64,000 nucleotides of DNA, taken from positions 246,655 to 310,654 of the forward strand of contig CAVVFZ010000014.1 of assembly GCA_963747555.1 (NCBI GenBank). Reading direction: 5' to 3'. Positions 1-9,178 of the stretch are shown piece after piece. The notes beneath the pieces are model-generated. The model saw only the letters and a list, made by a program, of their open reading frames with translations. It was not told the origin of the DNA and searched no databases. Origin of the DNA: DUZB01 sp963747555. Its GTDB lineage: Bacteria; Desulfobacterota; DSM-4660; Desulfatiglandales; Desulfatiglandaceae. The number at the start of each line of letters is the position of its first letter. Position 1 is the first letter of the stretch. The position numbers and the translations under genes were made by a program.

Positions 1-54
1 GAATTGGAAATCCACCGTGCCCGCAATAGAATTAATGGATGGGTATGAGCTAAA
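1..54 (+). repeat. Partial copy of MITE-like repeat
   Basis: These 54 bases align without gaps to the right end of the element at 9304-9536 (bases 9489-9542). Both begin GAATTGGAA, share a TGCCC core, contain TGGATGG near the same place and end in CTAAA. The rest of this copy lies outside the window. It marks the element as a repeat family rather than a chance palindrome. Confidence 0.6.
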
Positions 55-92
55 TAAGGTGAAATGGCAAAATGGTGTAAAAGAGAGGTATT

Positions 93-215
93 ATGGCGAA
101 GTCGAAAAGAAAGCAATTTGGTCAATTGACTCCTGAATATAATTATTCCCTTAACCCCTATCCGGATTTGCAATTCCCAAGATCCCCCTGTTATGACGCC
201 CCCATTATCCACTGA
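93..215 (+). pseudogene. Short fragment of a small conserved protein
   Basis: A 40-codon reading frame starts at an ATG preceded by AGAGAGG and reads MAKSKRKQFG, then a TPEYNYSLNPYPDL segment, then stops shortly after FPRSPC. The start resembles small conserved proteins that continue into a CxxC zinc-ribbon and a longer C-terminal part; here only the N-terminus remains, so I call it a truncated remnant. It sits between the repeat copy at base 1 and the convergent SulP gene. The family resemblance is from memory and moderate; it could also be a genuine short peptide. Confidence 0.35.
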
Positions 216-271
216 ATGGAAAAAATAGTTTTCGTGACGGAATACTTCGACAGAAATTAAAGGGCATGATG

Positions 272-2038
272 TCACGGTTCCATGGGACACTGGGGGAACA
301 AGGGAGAGGCGCATTGCTGGCACGCCGCAGTATCCACCTGGGCCAGAATCTGGTCGATGGCTTCCTTCTGAGTGGCAAAGAGGTGGTCCGGGCCGATGAT
401 TTTCAGATAACCGCTCCGTTCAAGCACGCCCATGACATCGGGTTTGATTTCGCACAGGTAAAGGCTGCCCCGTTGGGTTCGGCGTCTCTGGGCTTCCCGG
501 GCAAGCATTTCGGCGCTTGCCACATCCATGAGATTGATCCCGCATCCCACAATCAATACATTGCGTTTGTGGATCAATTGCTTGTCGATATTGTGCAGGT
601 ATTCGGCCACGTGGTTGACCGACCCGAAAAAGAGCGGGCCATCGATGCGGATGATTTTCAGATTGGGGCATTCCATGTCCGTTTCAAGCAGCGGTAGCCC
701 CGATTTGTCCGGATTGGGCGCCAGGTTGGCAATTCGGGGATGGGCGGTACGGTTCAGGTACAGGATCAGGGAAAGCAGCACACCGGCGTAAATGGCAAAC
801 TCCAGTTCCAGAAAGAGGGTGGCCAGAAAGGTGGCCAGCATGACTGCCGTCTCCTCGCCGCTGGTTCGGATGATCGTGCGGATGTGGTGCAGATCAATGA
901 GATTATAGGCCACCAGCAAGATGATGCCCCCCATGGCGGCGATGGGAAGATAGGCGGTCAGGGGCGCGATGAGCAACAGCAGCAGAGCTAACAAAAGAGC
1001 CGAAAAGACCGCGGAAAGCGGTGTGAGGGCGCCGGCCTGATAGTTGATGCCGGATCGGGTGAAGGATCCGGAGCCGGCGTAGCTGGAGAAAAAGCTGCCT
1101 ATGATGTTGGACAGCCCCTGTCCGATGAATTCCTGGTTGCCGTCGATGGGCTGTCGGGATTTGGCCGCAATGGATCGGCCTATGGAGAGTGCTTCGATCA
1201 GGCCCAATAGCGCCACGGCCAATGCCTTGGGCGCCAGCTGACGGATGGTCTGGAAAGAGAAATCCGGAAGTGAGGGGGGCGGAAGCCGGGCCGGCATTTG
1301 TCCGATGAGATGGATGCCGTGCTCACTGCCGTTCATCAGCAGGCAGGCCAGGCTGCCGATAATCATGGCGAAAAGCATCCCGGGCCAGCGGGGAATCACG
1401 ATCCTGAACAGGATCGCACATGTCAGCGTCACCATGGCCACGACGATCACGTAGGGGTTGATATGTTCAATTTCGTTGAGGATACCCATCCAGACGTGAA
1501 AAAATGAGTGGTCCCGGGGCATGGTCAGACCAAAGACATGTTTCATCTGGCTCGTGGCGATGAGGATGGCCGCACCCGATGTAAAACCGACGACCACGGA
1601 ATGGGAGACGAAATTGACCAGCGCGCCCAGCCGTGCCAGGCCGAAGGCCAGCTGGTACACCCCCGCCATGAAGGTGAGGGTTAATGCAATACGGATATAT
1701 GCCTCCGAGCCAGGTTCGGCCAGGGGGCTGATGGAGGTGAAGACGACAATGGAGATGGCTGTGGTGGGACCTGATATCAAGTGCAGGGAGGATCCGAAAA
1801 GCGCCGCCACGATGGGGGTGACGATGGCGGTGTAGAGACCGTATTCCGGGGGGAGTCCGGCGATCATGGCAAAAGCCACGCCCTGGGGCAGAACAATGAC
1901 AGCGCCTGTGAGCCCGGCCAGAAAGTCGGCCCGCACCGTGTCCCACCCGATGAAATTCCACCAGCGCAGAAAGGGAAAGATCCTTCGCAGCCACGACCGA
2001 CCGACGTGCGCGTCCATTCCGAAATCGAATCGATTCAT
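272..2038 (-). CDS. SulP/SLC26-family anion transporter with STAS domain
   Basis: A 588-residue membrane protein of normal length for the SulP (SLC26) family of sulfate, bicarbonate and other anion carriers. Residues about 30-430 form many hydrophobic helices and carry family hallmarks: an early PQGVAFAMIAGLPPEYGLY segment, SGPTTA, and QEFIGQGLSNI followed by GSFTRSGIN. Residues about 455-565 form a cytoplasmic STAS domain (FFGSVNH, then LMDVASAEML). The tail is unusual in holding three cysteines (CQQCASPLFPQC). The substrate cannot be told from sequence; sulfate uptake would fit a sulfate reducer but bicarbonate is equally possible. It is followed 46 bases upstream by the cytidylate-kinase-like gene on the same strand. 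Confidence 0.9.
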   Translation of the reverse strand: MNRFDFGMDAHVGRSWLRRIFPFLRWWNFIGWDTVRADFLAGLTGAVIVLPQGVAFAMIAGLPPEYGLYTAIVTPIVAALFGSSLHLISGPTTAISIVVFTSISPLAEPGSEAYIRIALTLTFMAGVYQLAFGLARLGALVNFVSHSVVVGFTSGAAILIATSQMKHVFGLTMPRDHSFFHVWMGILNEIEHINPYVIVVAMVTLTCAILFRIVIPRWPGMLFAMIIGSLACLLMNGSEHGIHLIGQMPARLPPPSLPDFSFQTIRQLAPKALAVALLGLIEALSIGRSIAAKSRQPIDGNQEFIGQGLSNIIGSFFSSYAGSGSFTRSGINYQAGALTPLSAVFSALLLALLLLLIAPLTAYLPIAAMGGIILLVAYNLIDLHHIRTIIRTSGEETAVMLATFLATLFLELEFAIYAGVLLSLILYLNRTAHPRIANLAPNPDKSGLPLLETDMECPNLKIIRIDGPLFFGSVNHVAEYLHNIDKQLIHKRNVLIVGCGINLMDVASAEMLAREAQRRRTQRGSLYLCEIKPDVMGVLERSGYLKIIGPDHLFATQKEAIDQILAQVDTAACQQCASPLFPQCPMEP

Positions 2039-2084
2039 ACCCTTTATCCATCCGGCCGATCGGCAGGTTCGCTGCTATTGTGCA

Positions 2085-2891
2085 TCAGTCTTCCACAACA
2101 AAGGGAACGACGTTTACCTGGAGCGATGCCACTCCCTCCACTTTCTCCGTCAGGCGTTGGACCCTGGCGGTGATCGCTTTTTCGTCCACCAGTGACCCCC
2201 GGACGTTTACGAATACCTCTCCATTGCGGACATCGGCCATGACCCTCGAAAAATCCTTTATCAGGGCCGCTTCCACCAGTGCGGCCAGGGCCGCATCGTC
2301 CAATCGGCGACGGCTTGCCCCGGTGCTCTCAAAACAGGGTTGGGCGAGGGCGTTCCGTATGATGGAGACGGCATCGTCCACGTTCATGGTCTGGATGTGC
2401 AGGACCATGTCATAGAGCAGGGGATTCCAGGTGTCCTGTCCGTACAGGTGCATTCCCCATTTGCGCCGTTCGGCGTCGTCGTTGACAAGCAGCGTGCGGG
2501 CCTCTTCGGCGGAGATCCGCTCGCGTTTCATCTCCTCGCGTACCCGGTCTTCCAGGTCCGCGCTGATCCGGACTTTGAGCACGTGGGAAATCCCTTGCAG
2601 AAAAAAATGGCCCGCCAGTCCGTGAAAAACGACGTTGTCCTTCTGCAGATGGGCGAGCAGCGCGGCACGAAAGAAAGCGACGAAGCTTTCTTTGCCGGAT
2701 CTGAATCGATCCAGGATCGTCGGGGCGTCGTGAATGGCCCGAGCCAGCTTCAGTTCAGGGATGTTGAAAAGCTCGGAGGCTTCGAGAATGATCTCCCGGG
2801 AGATGCACTCGTAGTTCAATGCGGCGGCCAGTTTTTCAGCGACCTCTTTGCCCTTGCTGTAGGAACCCCTCGAGATGGTGACAATCGACAT
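2085..2891 (-). CDS. Cytidylate kinase-like protein with C-terminal BON-like domain
   Basis: A protein of about 268 residues of the AAA_26/cytidylate-kinase-like family. It begins MSIVTISRGSYSKGKEVAEKLA, which matches the family's N-terminus where a P-loop-like segment (SRGSYSKGKE) follows the first strand; REIILEASE and HGLAGHFFL segments are also typical. Residues after about 190 look like a BON-type domain (VFVNVRGSLVDEKAITARVQ). I chose the internal ATG at 2891 because GGGGGTTGACC sits just upstream and because the family starts there; an upstream GTG would add 12 residues. Substrate unknown. It probably shares a transcript with the SulP gene. Confidence 0.75.
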   Translation of the reverse strand: MSIVTISRGSYSKGKEVAEKLAAALNYECISREIILEASELFNIPELKLARAIHDAPTILDRFRSGKESFVAFFRAALLAHLQKDNVVFHGLAGHFFLQGISHVLKVRISADLEDRVREEMKRERISAEEARTLLVNDDAERRKWGMHLYGQDTWNPLLYDMVLHIQTMNVDDAVSIIRNALAQPCFESTGASRRRLDDAALAALVEAALIKDFSRVMADVRNGEVFVNVRGSLVDEKAITARVQRLTEKVEGVASLQVNVVPFVVED

Positions 2892-3151
2892 CAGGTCAAC
2901 CCCCGTTTCCGGCTGGTGAGGCGACAAAACATTGCTTTTTCAGGAATTGAGTATAAAGAAACCGCGCTTGGAGTTCAAGGTCAAAAGGAATATGAATATT
3001 TGATTTGCCTCTTCCCGCGTGCGGAAGGGAAGGGGGACGCTGGTAAACTGGAATTCCGATATAAGGATTACAAAATAATTGAATTTTTTCCAAAAATATC
3101 GAAGCGTAAAGTACGTTGACAGGGAATCTGGAGTTGATGCATGATTGATTC

Positions 3152-3431
3152 ATGCCGAGACAAGCCCGCCTTGACGCGCCCGGTGCCCTGCACCACATTG
3201 TGATCCGGGATATGGAGCGTCGAAAAATCTTTATAAACGACGGGGACCGGGAGGATTTTCTATAGCGCCTTTCGAAGCTTCTACCGCGAACCGGAACCGC
3301 CTGTTAAGCATGGGTGTCCATCCCGAATCGTCTTCTATTCCCCCTTTCGAACTGGAGCCACACCTCTTGTTTCTTTAATGAGAAGGCGACTTCCGGGCTA
3401 TGCGGTAAGCACCGATCGCCCCACGAACTGA
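3152..3431 (+). pseudogene. Remnant of REP-associated (Y1, RAYT/TnpA_REP) transposase
   Basis: The reading frame opens MPRQARLDAPGALHHIVIR and runs ERRKIFINDGDREDF before an in-frame TAG at 3263. This is the signature N-terminus of REP-associated tyrosine transposases of the Y1 HUH family. Further downstream, ending at 3431, another stretch reads PFRTGATPLVSLMRR then GYAVS, which matches the region containing the conserved LLTGYA segment of the same family. The catalytic HUH and Tyr regions are mostly lost by deletion and stops, so this is a dead copy. Confidence 0.75.
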
Positions 3432-3808
3432 TACGTCCGGAGTATGATGATGCCACGGTGAATTTGTTCTAAGCAAGAATATGCCTTGAATAAAGCCATA
3501 TCGGAGGTTTTGAATATGTCGAGAGGTTTCAGTGTTCAGTGTTCAGATGTCAGAAACGGACGAAATGCTTTATCCTGAAACCCGAAACCTGAAACCCGGC
3601 CATCCATACGCTCAGCAACCGAAATGAATGAGTTCTCCTTTCAAATTTAATGGCTTGGATGGTAGAACAAAATCACCGTGATGATGATGCGGATCGAGTT
3701 GCCAAAAAGGTAGTTGAGGTCTATGATATGGATGTGCGTTAAGTATTGTCCAGGGGCAAGCAGCATAGTTCTTTATCAGCGTCCACTTGAACTTGAAGGT
3801 CTGACTAA
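3432..3808. repeat. Gene-free stretch with short simple repeats
   Basis: No supported gene lies here. Bases 3527-3600 hold two short tandem patterns, GTGTTCA repeated in register and CCTGAAACCCGAAA repeated with variation. Such spacers are common between genes in large Desulfobacterota genomes, but I cannot assign a function. A possible leader for selO lies in the last 100 bases, without a clear promoter. Confidence 0.4.
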
Positions 3809-5263
3809 ATGAAATTCTCAAATTCCTACGTTGGCTTAGGCGAGGCTTTTTACGAAAGAATACGGCCCACACCCGTTCGGGATCCCCGACTCTTCTTGTG
3901 GAACTCCAGCCTGGCTGAACAGCTGGGTGTTCAGGATGAATTGAAAAACGATCCGGTTGCCTTGGCACAGGTCTTTTCGGGAAATCAGATCTTACCCGGA
4001 TCGGAACCCATTGCCACCGCGTATGCGGGACACCAGTTCGGCAGTTTTGTCCCTCAGTTGGGAGATGGAAGAGCCCATCTTCTGGGGGAGGTGTTGGATC
4101 CATTCGGAAAAGGGTGGGACATTCAGCTCAAAGGCTCCGGCCGCACCTCCTTTTCAAGAGGTAGCGATGGCCGTTGCCCCCTCGGTCCCGCCGTACGGGA
4201 ATTCCTCATGAGTGAGGCCATGAACGCCCTGCGGGTTCCAACGACGCGGTCGCTGGCGGTTGTCACCACCGGAGAACCCGTCTTTCGTGAGGCCACGTTG
4301 CCGGGTGCTGTCGTGACGCGGGTTGCCGGCAGTCACATCCGTGTCGGCACCTTTCAGTATTTCGCGGCCCGTGGTGATCTTCTATCTCTTAAGACCCTCT
4401 GTAATTATGCCATGAAGCGCCACTACCCTGAGTTGCAGGGAGAAGACCAAAAGCCCTATATTTTGTTCATTGACAAGGTCATCGAAAGGCAGATTCGACT
4501 GGTCGTTGACTGGATGAGGGTCGGTTTTATCCATGGCGTCATGAATACGGACAACACAACCATTTCCGGGGAAACCATCGACTACGGCCCCTGTGCCATG
4601 TTGGGGATCTATGATCCCCAGACCGTTTACAGCTCCATTGATACGATGGGCAGATATGCCTTTGGCAACCAGCCCAAAATTATTCACTGGAACATGGTAC
4701 GATTCGCGGAATGCCTGTTGCCACTCATTGATCCTGACACGAATAAGGCGGTGGATCAGATCGGACCTGTTATTACAGCGTTTCCAAACCGTTTTGACAC
4801 GGAATATATGAAGATGATGGGAAAGAAGCTCGGCCTGATATCTCTTGAGGAAGAAGATCGGAGTCTAATCACGTCTGTCTTGAACCGACTGAGGGACAGG
4901 CGCATGGACTACACCGTCACTTTTGATCTCCTGACCAAATCCTTAATATCCGAGGCTGCGGCTTCTCGGATGAATGATGAACTTGGAGACCATTTTGAAC
5001 CCTGGAAAAAACGATTAAGCGAACAACACGCAGATCCGCAAGAAGTACAGAAGCTGATGCGGCAACACAATCCTGTGGTTATCCCGCGGAACCATCATGT
5101 CGAAGCGGTGATTCGAGAGTGTGTGGAGAAAGGTGAGGTTACATCGGCCGAGAAATTTCTTCAGGTCCTTCGCTTCCCTTATGAAGAATTGCCGCAAACA
5201 TCCGGGTATCAGGACCCGCCTATTGATGGCGATGCCAATTATCAGACTTTCTGCGGAACTTGA
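3809..5263 (+). CDS. selO: SelO/YdiU protein adenylyltransferase
   Basis: A 484-residue SelO (YdiU, UPF0061) protein, close to the family's normal length of about 480. SelO has a pseudokinase fold and transfers AMP from ATP to protein hydroxyl groups, with a role in redox stress. Seen here: a YVGLGEAFY start, the family block AYAGHQFG then PQLGDGRA, LKGSGRT, GRCPLGPAVREFLMSEAM, and HGVMNTDN, which carries metal-binding residues. It ends NYQTFCGT, the usual bacterial Cys-containing tail; the Sec of vertebrate SelO is not present here, so despite the name this is not a selenoprotein. The stop overlaps the start of the CDF fragment downstream. Confidence 0.93.
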   Translation: MKFSNSYVGLGEAFYERIRPTPVRDPRLFLWNSSLAEQLGVQDELKNDPVALAQVFSGNQILPGSEPIATAYAGHQFGSFVPQLGDGRAHLLGEVLDPFGKGWDIQLKGSGRTSFSRGSDGRCPLGPAVREFLMSEAMNALRVPTTRSLAVVTTGEPVFREATLPGAVVTRVAGSHIRVGTFQYFAARGDLLSLKTLCNYAMKRHYPELQGEDQKPYILFIDKVIERQIRLVVDWMRVGFIHGVMNTDNTTISGETIDYGPCAMLGIYDPQTVYSSIDTMGRYAFGNQPKIIHWNMVRFAECLLPLIDPDTNKAVDQIGPVITAFPNRFDTEYMKMMGKKLGLISLEEEDRSLITSVLNRLRDRRMDYTVTFDLLTKSLISEAAASRMNDELGDHFEPWKKRLSEQHADPQEVQKLMRQHNPVVIPRNHHVEAVIRECVEKGEVTSAEKFLQVLRFPYEELPQTSGYQDPPIDGDANYQTFCGT

Positions 5264-5580
5264 AATTTGATCGATTATCGAAAGCCGCATCAGAACAGCC
5301 ACCCCATGAACCTAATCATGGCCGGCATGCCCACGTCCATACCCACGGGGCTGTCGACCCATCCATTCTTACCACTCAGCGGGGAATTTGGGCCATTAAG
5401 TGGTCGTTCATCGGCCTGTTCGCTACCGCAGCTCTTCAGATCGTCATCGTCAGGTTTTCCGGCAGTGTGGCGCTTCCGGCCGACACGATCCATAACATTG
5501 GGGACGCTGCCATGGCCATTCCCCTGTGGATTGCCTTTAGGCTTACACGCCGGAAACCCACTAAACATAACGGTTCATGA
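5260..5580 (+). pseudogene. Truncated cation diffusion facilitator (CDF) transporter
   Basis: Starts at a TTG overlapping the selO stop. It carries a His-rich N-terminus (HGRHAHVHTHGA), then IWAIKWSFIGLFATAALQ and SVALPADTIHNIGDAAMAIPLWIAFRL, which is the first third of a CDF (cation efflux) protein with the HN..GD metal-site motif. It stops after RRKPTKHNGS, where full-length relatives continue into several more membrane helices. No continuation in another frame is recognisable, so most of the gene has been deleted rather than just frameshifted. Confidence 0.75.
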
Positions 5581-5881
5581 CCTTTTCGATCCATTCCGGA
5601 TCAACACCCATCCCTTCATCGGAGTCACCTACTCCGGGCAGTAAGTCTCCGCCGTGACCGTTGAGGAAGGCTTAGAAGGCAACCTGACGGTCGATCGCCA
5701 GAAGATAATTGCAGGATTCAGATCAGATTATCCGTTGAGAAATTGAACGGGAGTAATTATCGTAAAAAAACAGGATCGAGATGAATTGGTCGAACGATTA
5801 TGAACAATTCTCTCGGAAATCTCGACCCCATGTTAGGCTTGGACTCTGATTCCCTTAACGACTGGAAAGGAGGAACGAAAG
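5581..5881. other. Debris spacer downstream of CDF fragment
   Basis: Plus-strand translation shows a short stretch (SAVTVEEGLEGNLTVDRQKI, ending PLRN and a stop near 5745) that looks like the C-terminal end of some other protein joined to the CDF fragment by deletion. I do not recognise the family. The last 20 bases hold GGAAAGGAGG, the ribosome binding site of the next gene. Confidence 0.3.
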
Positions 5882-6649
5882 ATGACATTTTCAAACAAGC
5901 AGGCCCTGATCGTCGGGGGCGGAAGTGGAATGGGTTTGGAGACAGCCAGGTTGCTGGTGAAAGAGGGTGCATCGGTGACACTGGTCGGACGTCGGCAGGA
6001 GAAATTGGAGATGGCACGGGAAACGTTTGATTCCCCCGAAAACGTGCACACTTTCCGATGCGACCTCACGAGCAAGGAGGATCTCGATCGACTGATCCGT
6101 TATGTCGCTGAAGAAATGAAGGATATAAAGTACCTCCTTAACGCAGCGGGTGTTTTCTCTCCCAAGTCCTTTCTTGACCACACCGAAGAAGATTACGATG
6201 CGTATATGGATCTCAACCGGGCTATCTTTTTCGTAACACAACAGGCGGCGAAAAACATGGTGGCGAACGGAGGAGGCGCTATTGTCAATATCGGTTCCAT
6301 GTGGGCTCATCAGGCAATTAAGGCGACGCCTTCATCGGCCTATTCCGCGGCCAAGGCCGGTCTGCATTCCTTGACCCAGAATCTGGCGATGGAGTTGGCG
6401 GAACATGGCATTCGCGTCAATGCGGTGGCGCCCTCCGTCGTGGAAACTCCCATTTACGAGGCGTTCATCAAATCCGACGAGGTCCACGAGGTTCTCCAAG
6501 GCTTTAACGATTTTCACCCCATTGGACGGATCGGAAAACCTATGGATGTAGCGGCGGTGATCGTGTTTCTCCTTTCGGATGAAGCAAGTTGGGTAACGGG
6601 CGCAATTTGGGATGTTGATGGCGGGGTTATGGCCGGGCGTAACCAATAG
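5882..6649 (+). CDS. Short-chain dehydrogenase/reductase (SDR), classical type
   Basis: A 255-residue classical SDR, an NAD(P)-dependent oxidoreductase. The cofactor motif is GGGSGMG (residues 12-18), followed by VTLVGRRQEKLE, where Arg-Arg after the second strand suggests NADP(H) preference. NAAG sits near residue 88, the catalytic Ser in NIGSMW near 138, and YSAAK near 152-156. It ends with the usual DVDGGVMAGRNQ. The start is set by a strong AAAGGAGG upstream. The substrate cannot be predicted. It lies 46 bases before the pirin gene on the same strand, suggesting co-transcription. Confidence 0.9.
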   Translation: MTFSNKQALIVGGGSGMGLETARLLVKEGASVTLVGRRQEKLEMARETFDSPENVHTFRCDLTSKEDLDRLIRYVAEEMKDIKYLLNAAGVFSPKSFLDHTEEDYDAYMDLNRAIFFVTQQAAKNMVANGGGAIVNIGSMWAHQAIKATPSSAYSAAKAGLHSLTQNLAMELAEHGIRVNAVAPSVVETPIYEAFIKSDEVHEVLQGFNDFHPIGRIGKPMDVAAVIVFLLSDEASWVTGAIWDVDGGVMAGRNQ

Positions 6650-6695
6650 GGTTTCCACTTGATAAAGATCAAGGGGCTTAAGGAGGGATACACAA

Positions 6696-7625
6696 ATGTC
6701 TTTCATTCGAAAAATACGAAAAGTCCTTAAGAGCAAACCAACGATTGAAGGGGCCGGCGTTCATTTGCAAAGAGTTTTCGGGTTCAGCGAAGTGCCCCTT
6801 TTCGATCCTTTTCTACTCCTTGACGATTTTCGCTCCGATAATCCCGACCATTACCTGAAAGGCTTCCCCTGGCATCCTCACCGCGGAATCGAGACCATCA
6901 CCTATGTCCTGGAAGGCGATGTGGAACATGGAGACAGTCTTGGGAACAAAGGGATTATAGGCGCCGGAGATGTACAGTGGATGACCGCAGGAAATGGGAT
7001 CATCCACCAGGAAATGCCGAAAGGGGATGCCAACGGGAAAATGTACGGATTTCAGCTCTGGGCTAATCTGCCCTCCCAAAAAAAGATGAGGAATCCGCGG
7101 TATCGAGACGTTGCGAGTGAACAAATACCTGAAGTCAAACTTCCTAACGGGACGACCATCAAGATTATTTCCGGAGAAGTATCCGGCACAAAAGGTCCGG
7201 TACAGGGCATTGAGATTGCTCCTGAGTATATGGACGTTACGGTTCCTGCCCATTCCGAGTTCAGACATCCCACGAAACAGGGGCATACGGTCTTTGCTTA
7301 TATAATTGAAGGACAGGGATATTTCTGTAGGGAGAAGAATCCTTTCACCTATGAAGTGGAGGGGAGAAACTACTTTGACATTCAGCGCGATCCGTTTTTG
7401 GAGAACGGAACGATTGTGCTGTTCGATGACGGTGATGAGATAGAGGTCTTTACCGAGGAGCATAAAGTGCGATTCCTCTTGATTTCCGGCAAGCCCATTG
7501 GTGAACCAGTGGCGTGGTATGGTCCCATTGTCATGAATACCAATGAAGAATTGCGAATCGCGTTCGAGGAATATGAGCAGGGAACTTTCATTCAATATGG
7601 CGAAAAAAATGCGATGAGCGATTAA
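6696..7625 (+). CDS. Pirin family protein
   Basis: A 309-residue bicupin of the pirin family. The N-terminal cupin has the metal-binding set: HPHRGIETITYVLEG supplies two His and GNGIIHQEMP supplies His and Glu. Length and the C-terminal ISGKPIGEPVAWYGPIVMNT segment are typical. Pirins bind iron and some act as quercetinases or as protein partners in metabolism; in bacteria their role is usually unknown. A GGAGG precedes the ATG. Just 3' of it the next gene is convergent, and no obvious terminator hairpin is seen between them. Confidence 0.92.
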   Translation: MSFIRKIRKVLKSKPTIEGAGVHLQRVFGFSEVPLFDPFLLLDDFRSDNPDHYLKGFPWHPHRGIETITYVLEGDVEHGDSLGNKGIIGAGDVQWMTAGNGIIHQEMPKGDANGKMYGFQLWANLPSQKKMRNPRYRDVASEQIPEVKLPNGTTIKIISGEVSGTKGPVQGIEIAPEYMDVTVPAHSEFRHPTKQGHTVFAYIIEGQGYFCREKNPFTYEVEGRNYFDIQRDPFLENGTIVLFDDGDEIEVFTEEHKVRFLLISGKPIGEPVAWYGPIVMNTNEELRIAFEEYEQGTFIQYGEKNAMSD

Positions 7626-7723
7626 CGATTTTATCAAACGGACAAAAATTTCCTCTAAAGTACATACCCCCTGTTGCCGATACGTATATTAAAAATCCGG
7701 CAGTTCTCATTTTGGAATTATGT

Positions 7724-9178
7724 CTATGTGGGAGCAGCTTTGGCTGCTTCCGGCAGGGGCTTGGATCTGGTAGAAAGAGAGACCGTGAACATCATTTCAT
7801 CAGGTTCCTGGGAATAGGACAGGAAACCGCCCATCTGTCTGAGCAGTCTACTGGAAAGGGGAAGCGCGCTTCCTCGATAAGCTTCGCCAAAAGGCATAAG
7901 TACCCTGCTCACTCCTTCGTCTTTTATGTTTGGGCCACGGCTTTTGAATTCGATATTAACATTTCCTCTGCTTTGAAAAGTTCGCATGTAAAGCGTATCA
8001 CCGACATCCATTCCCTTTAACGCATTCAGAATCAAATCGGTAAAAATCTGGGCCAGAATATCTCTGTCCATATAAACAGGGGATAGGGATGAGGCCAATC
8101 TGACCCTGCTTTTGGCGCCGCACTGTGCCATATTCGGACCAAGAAGTTCCAGACACTCAATCAGGACGGTATTTACTGAACAATACTGGCAGGTGAACTC
8201 TATAGGTCTCAGGTATTCTACAATTCTTCTGAGAATTTTTTCAAGCCGCCGAGACTCATTCAGAATAATATCCCCCTCCGGCAGATCAGGATATTTCTTT
8301 TTAAGCCTTCTGGCAAAACCCCCTATTGAAACCAACGGATTACGAATTTCGTGAGCTACTTCCTCTGAGATGGCGCCAAGAATCCTCGCATTCTCATCCT
8401 GTAACTTTGCCCTTTCCAGAAGGACGCGATCCGAAATATCGATGATAAGCCCCGAGAATCCTGGAAAGTCAGTCTTGTAAGGCATGGATTTTATCATGGC
8501 GTGAATGATATGGCCTTCTCTGTGTGTTAGACGACACTCCGTGGTGAACCTTAAATTCTTGGACTTGAAAGCTGAAGCAAATAGACCTCTCACACGCGCT
8601 CGGTCTCCCGGATGGATTATTTTCACTATCCAGTTCGGATCAGCCATGGCCTCTTTCGGTGAATAGCCCAATATTGGTTCTGAGGCATTGCTGACAAAAT
8701 TCAGGGAAAGGTTGTGATGAATGACGAAGATGATAGATGGAATATTTTGAAGCAGGCTGAAATACCGTTGTTCCGTTTGTTCAAGGCGCTCTGAGAGGGC
8801 TTGTCGTTCTTTAAACCGCCTCAGACAAAGTTTCAGCACACCCAGCCCGAGGGGTTTCGACAGGTAGTCATAGGCGCCTATCTTTATGGCTTCCACGGCA
8901 TTGTCGAATGTACCATACCCGGTCATAAACACGATTTCGATGCGTGGATCGATTTCCTTCATTTTCGATGCCACTTCCAACCCGCTCATGATCGGGAGAT
9001 TAATGTCCACAAATGCCAAGAGAAAACGACCCTTTTCAAAAAGAGCCAAGGCTTCTTCAGGGTGTGTGCAGACCGACGGCTGGTACCCTTCCTGGCGCAA
9101 GAACTCCGCTACTATTTCACCTCCGGAAGGTTCGTCATCAACGACCAGAATTTCCTGTGTGTTATCAGGCATGGTCAC
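7724..9178 (-). CDS. Hybrid sensor: REC-PAS-histidine kinase
   Basis: A 484-residue signalling protein with an N-terminal receiver (ILVVDDEPS; phosphoacceptor Asp in FVDINLP; Lys in YLSKPLG), a PAS domain at about 135-250 (NIPSIIFVIHHN, then GYSPKEAM), a dimerisation helix with HEIRNPLVSIGG as the phosphoacceptor H-box, and an ATPase domain at the C-terminus. The ATPase domain is weak: an N-box is visible (DLILNALKGMD) but the G-boxes are degenerate, with no clear GxGLGL. No membrane segment, so it is cytoplasmic. The last codons lie in a REP-like sequence (GGGAGCAGCTTTGGCTGC), so the native C-terminus may have been altered. Confidence 0.85.
   Translation of the reverse strand: MTMPDNTQEILVVDDEPSGGEIVAEFLRQEGYQPSVCTHPEEALALFEKGRFLLAFVDINLPIMSGLEVASKMKEIDPRIEIVFMTGYGTFDNAVEAIKIGAYDYLSKPLGLGVLKLCLRRFKERQALSERLEQTEQRYFSLLQNIPSIIFVIHHNLSLNFVSNASEPILGYSPKEAMADPNWIVKIIHPGDRARVRGLFASAFKSKNLRFTTECRLTHREGHIIHAMIKSMPYKTDFPGFSGLIIDISDRVLLERAKLQDENARILGAISEEVAHEIRNPLVSIGGFARRLKKKYPDLPEGDIILNESRRLEKILRRIVEYLRPIEFTCQYCSVNTVLIECLELLGPNMAQCGAKSRVRLASSLSPVYMDRDILAQIFTDLILNALKGMDVGDTLYMRTFQSRGNVNIEFKSRGPNIKDEGVSRVLMPFGEAYRGSALPLSSRLLRQMGGFLSYSQEPDEMMFTVSLSTRSKPLPEAAKAAPT

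Noticed and set aside
3809..5263. SelO as a selenoprotein
   Set aside because: The C-terminus ends in a normal Cys-containing TFCGT and a regular stop; there is no in-frame UGA with continuing homology.
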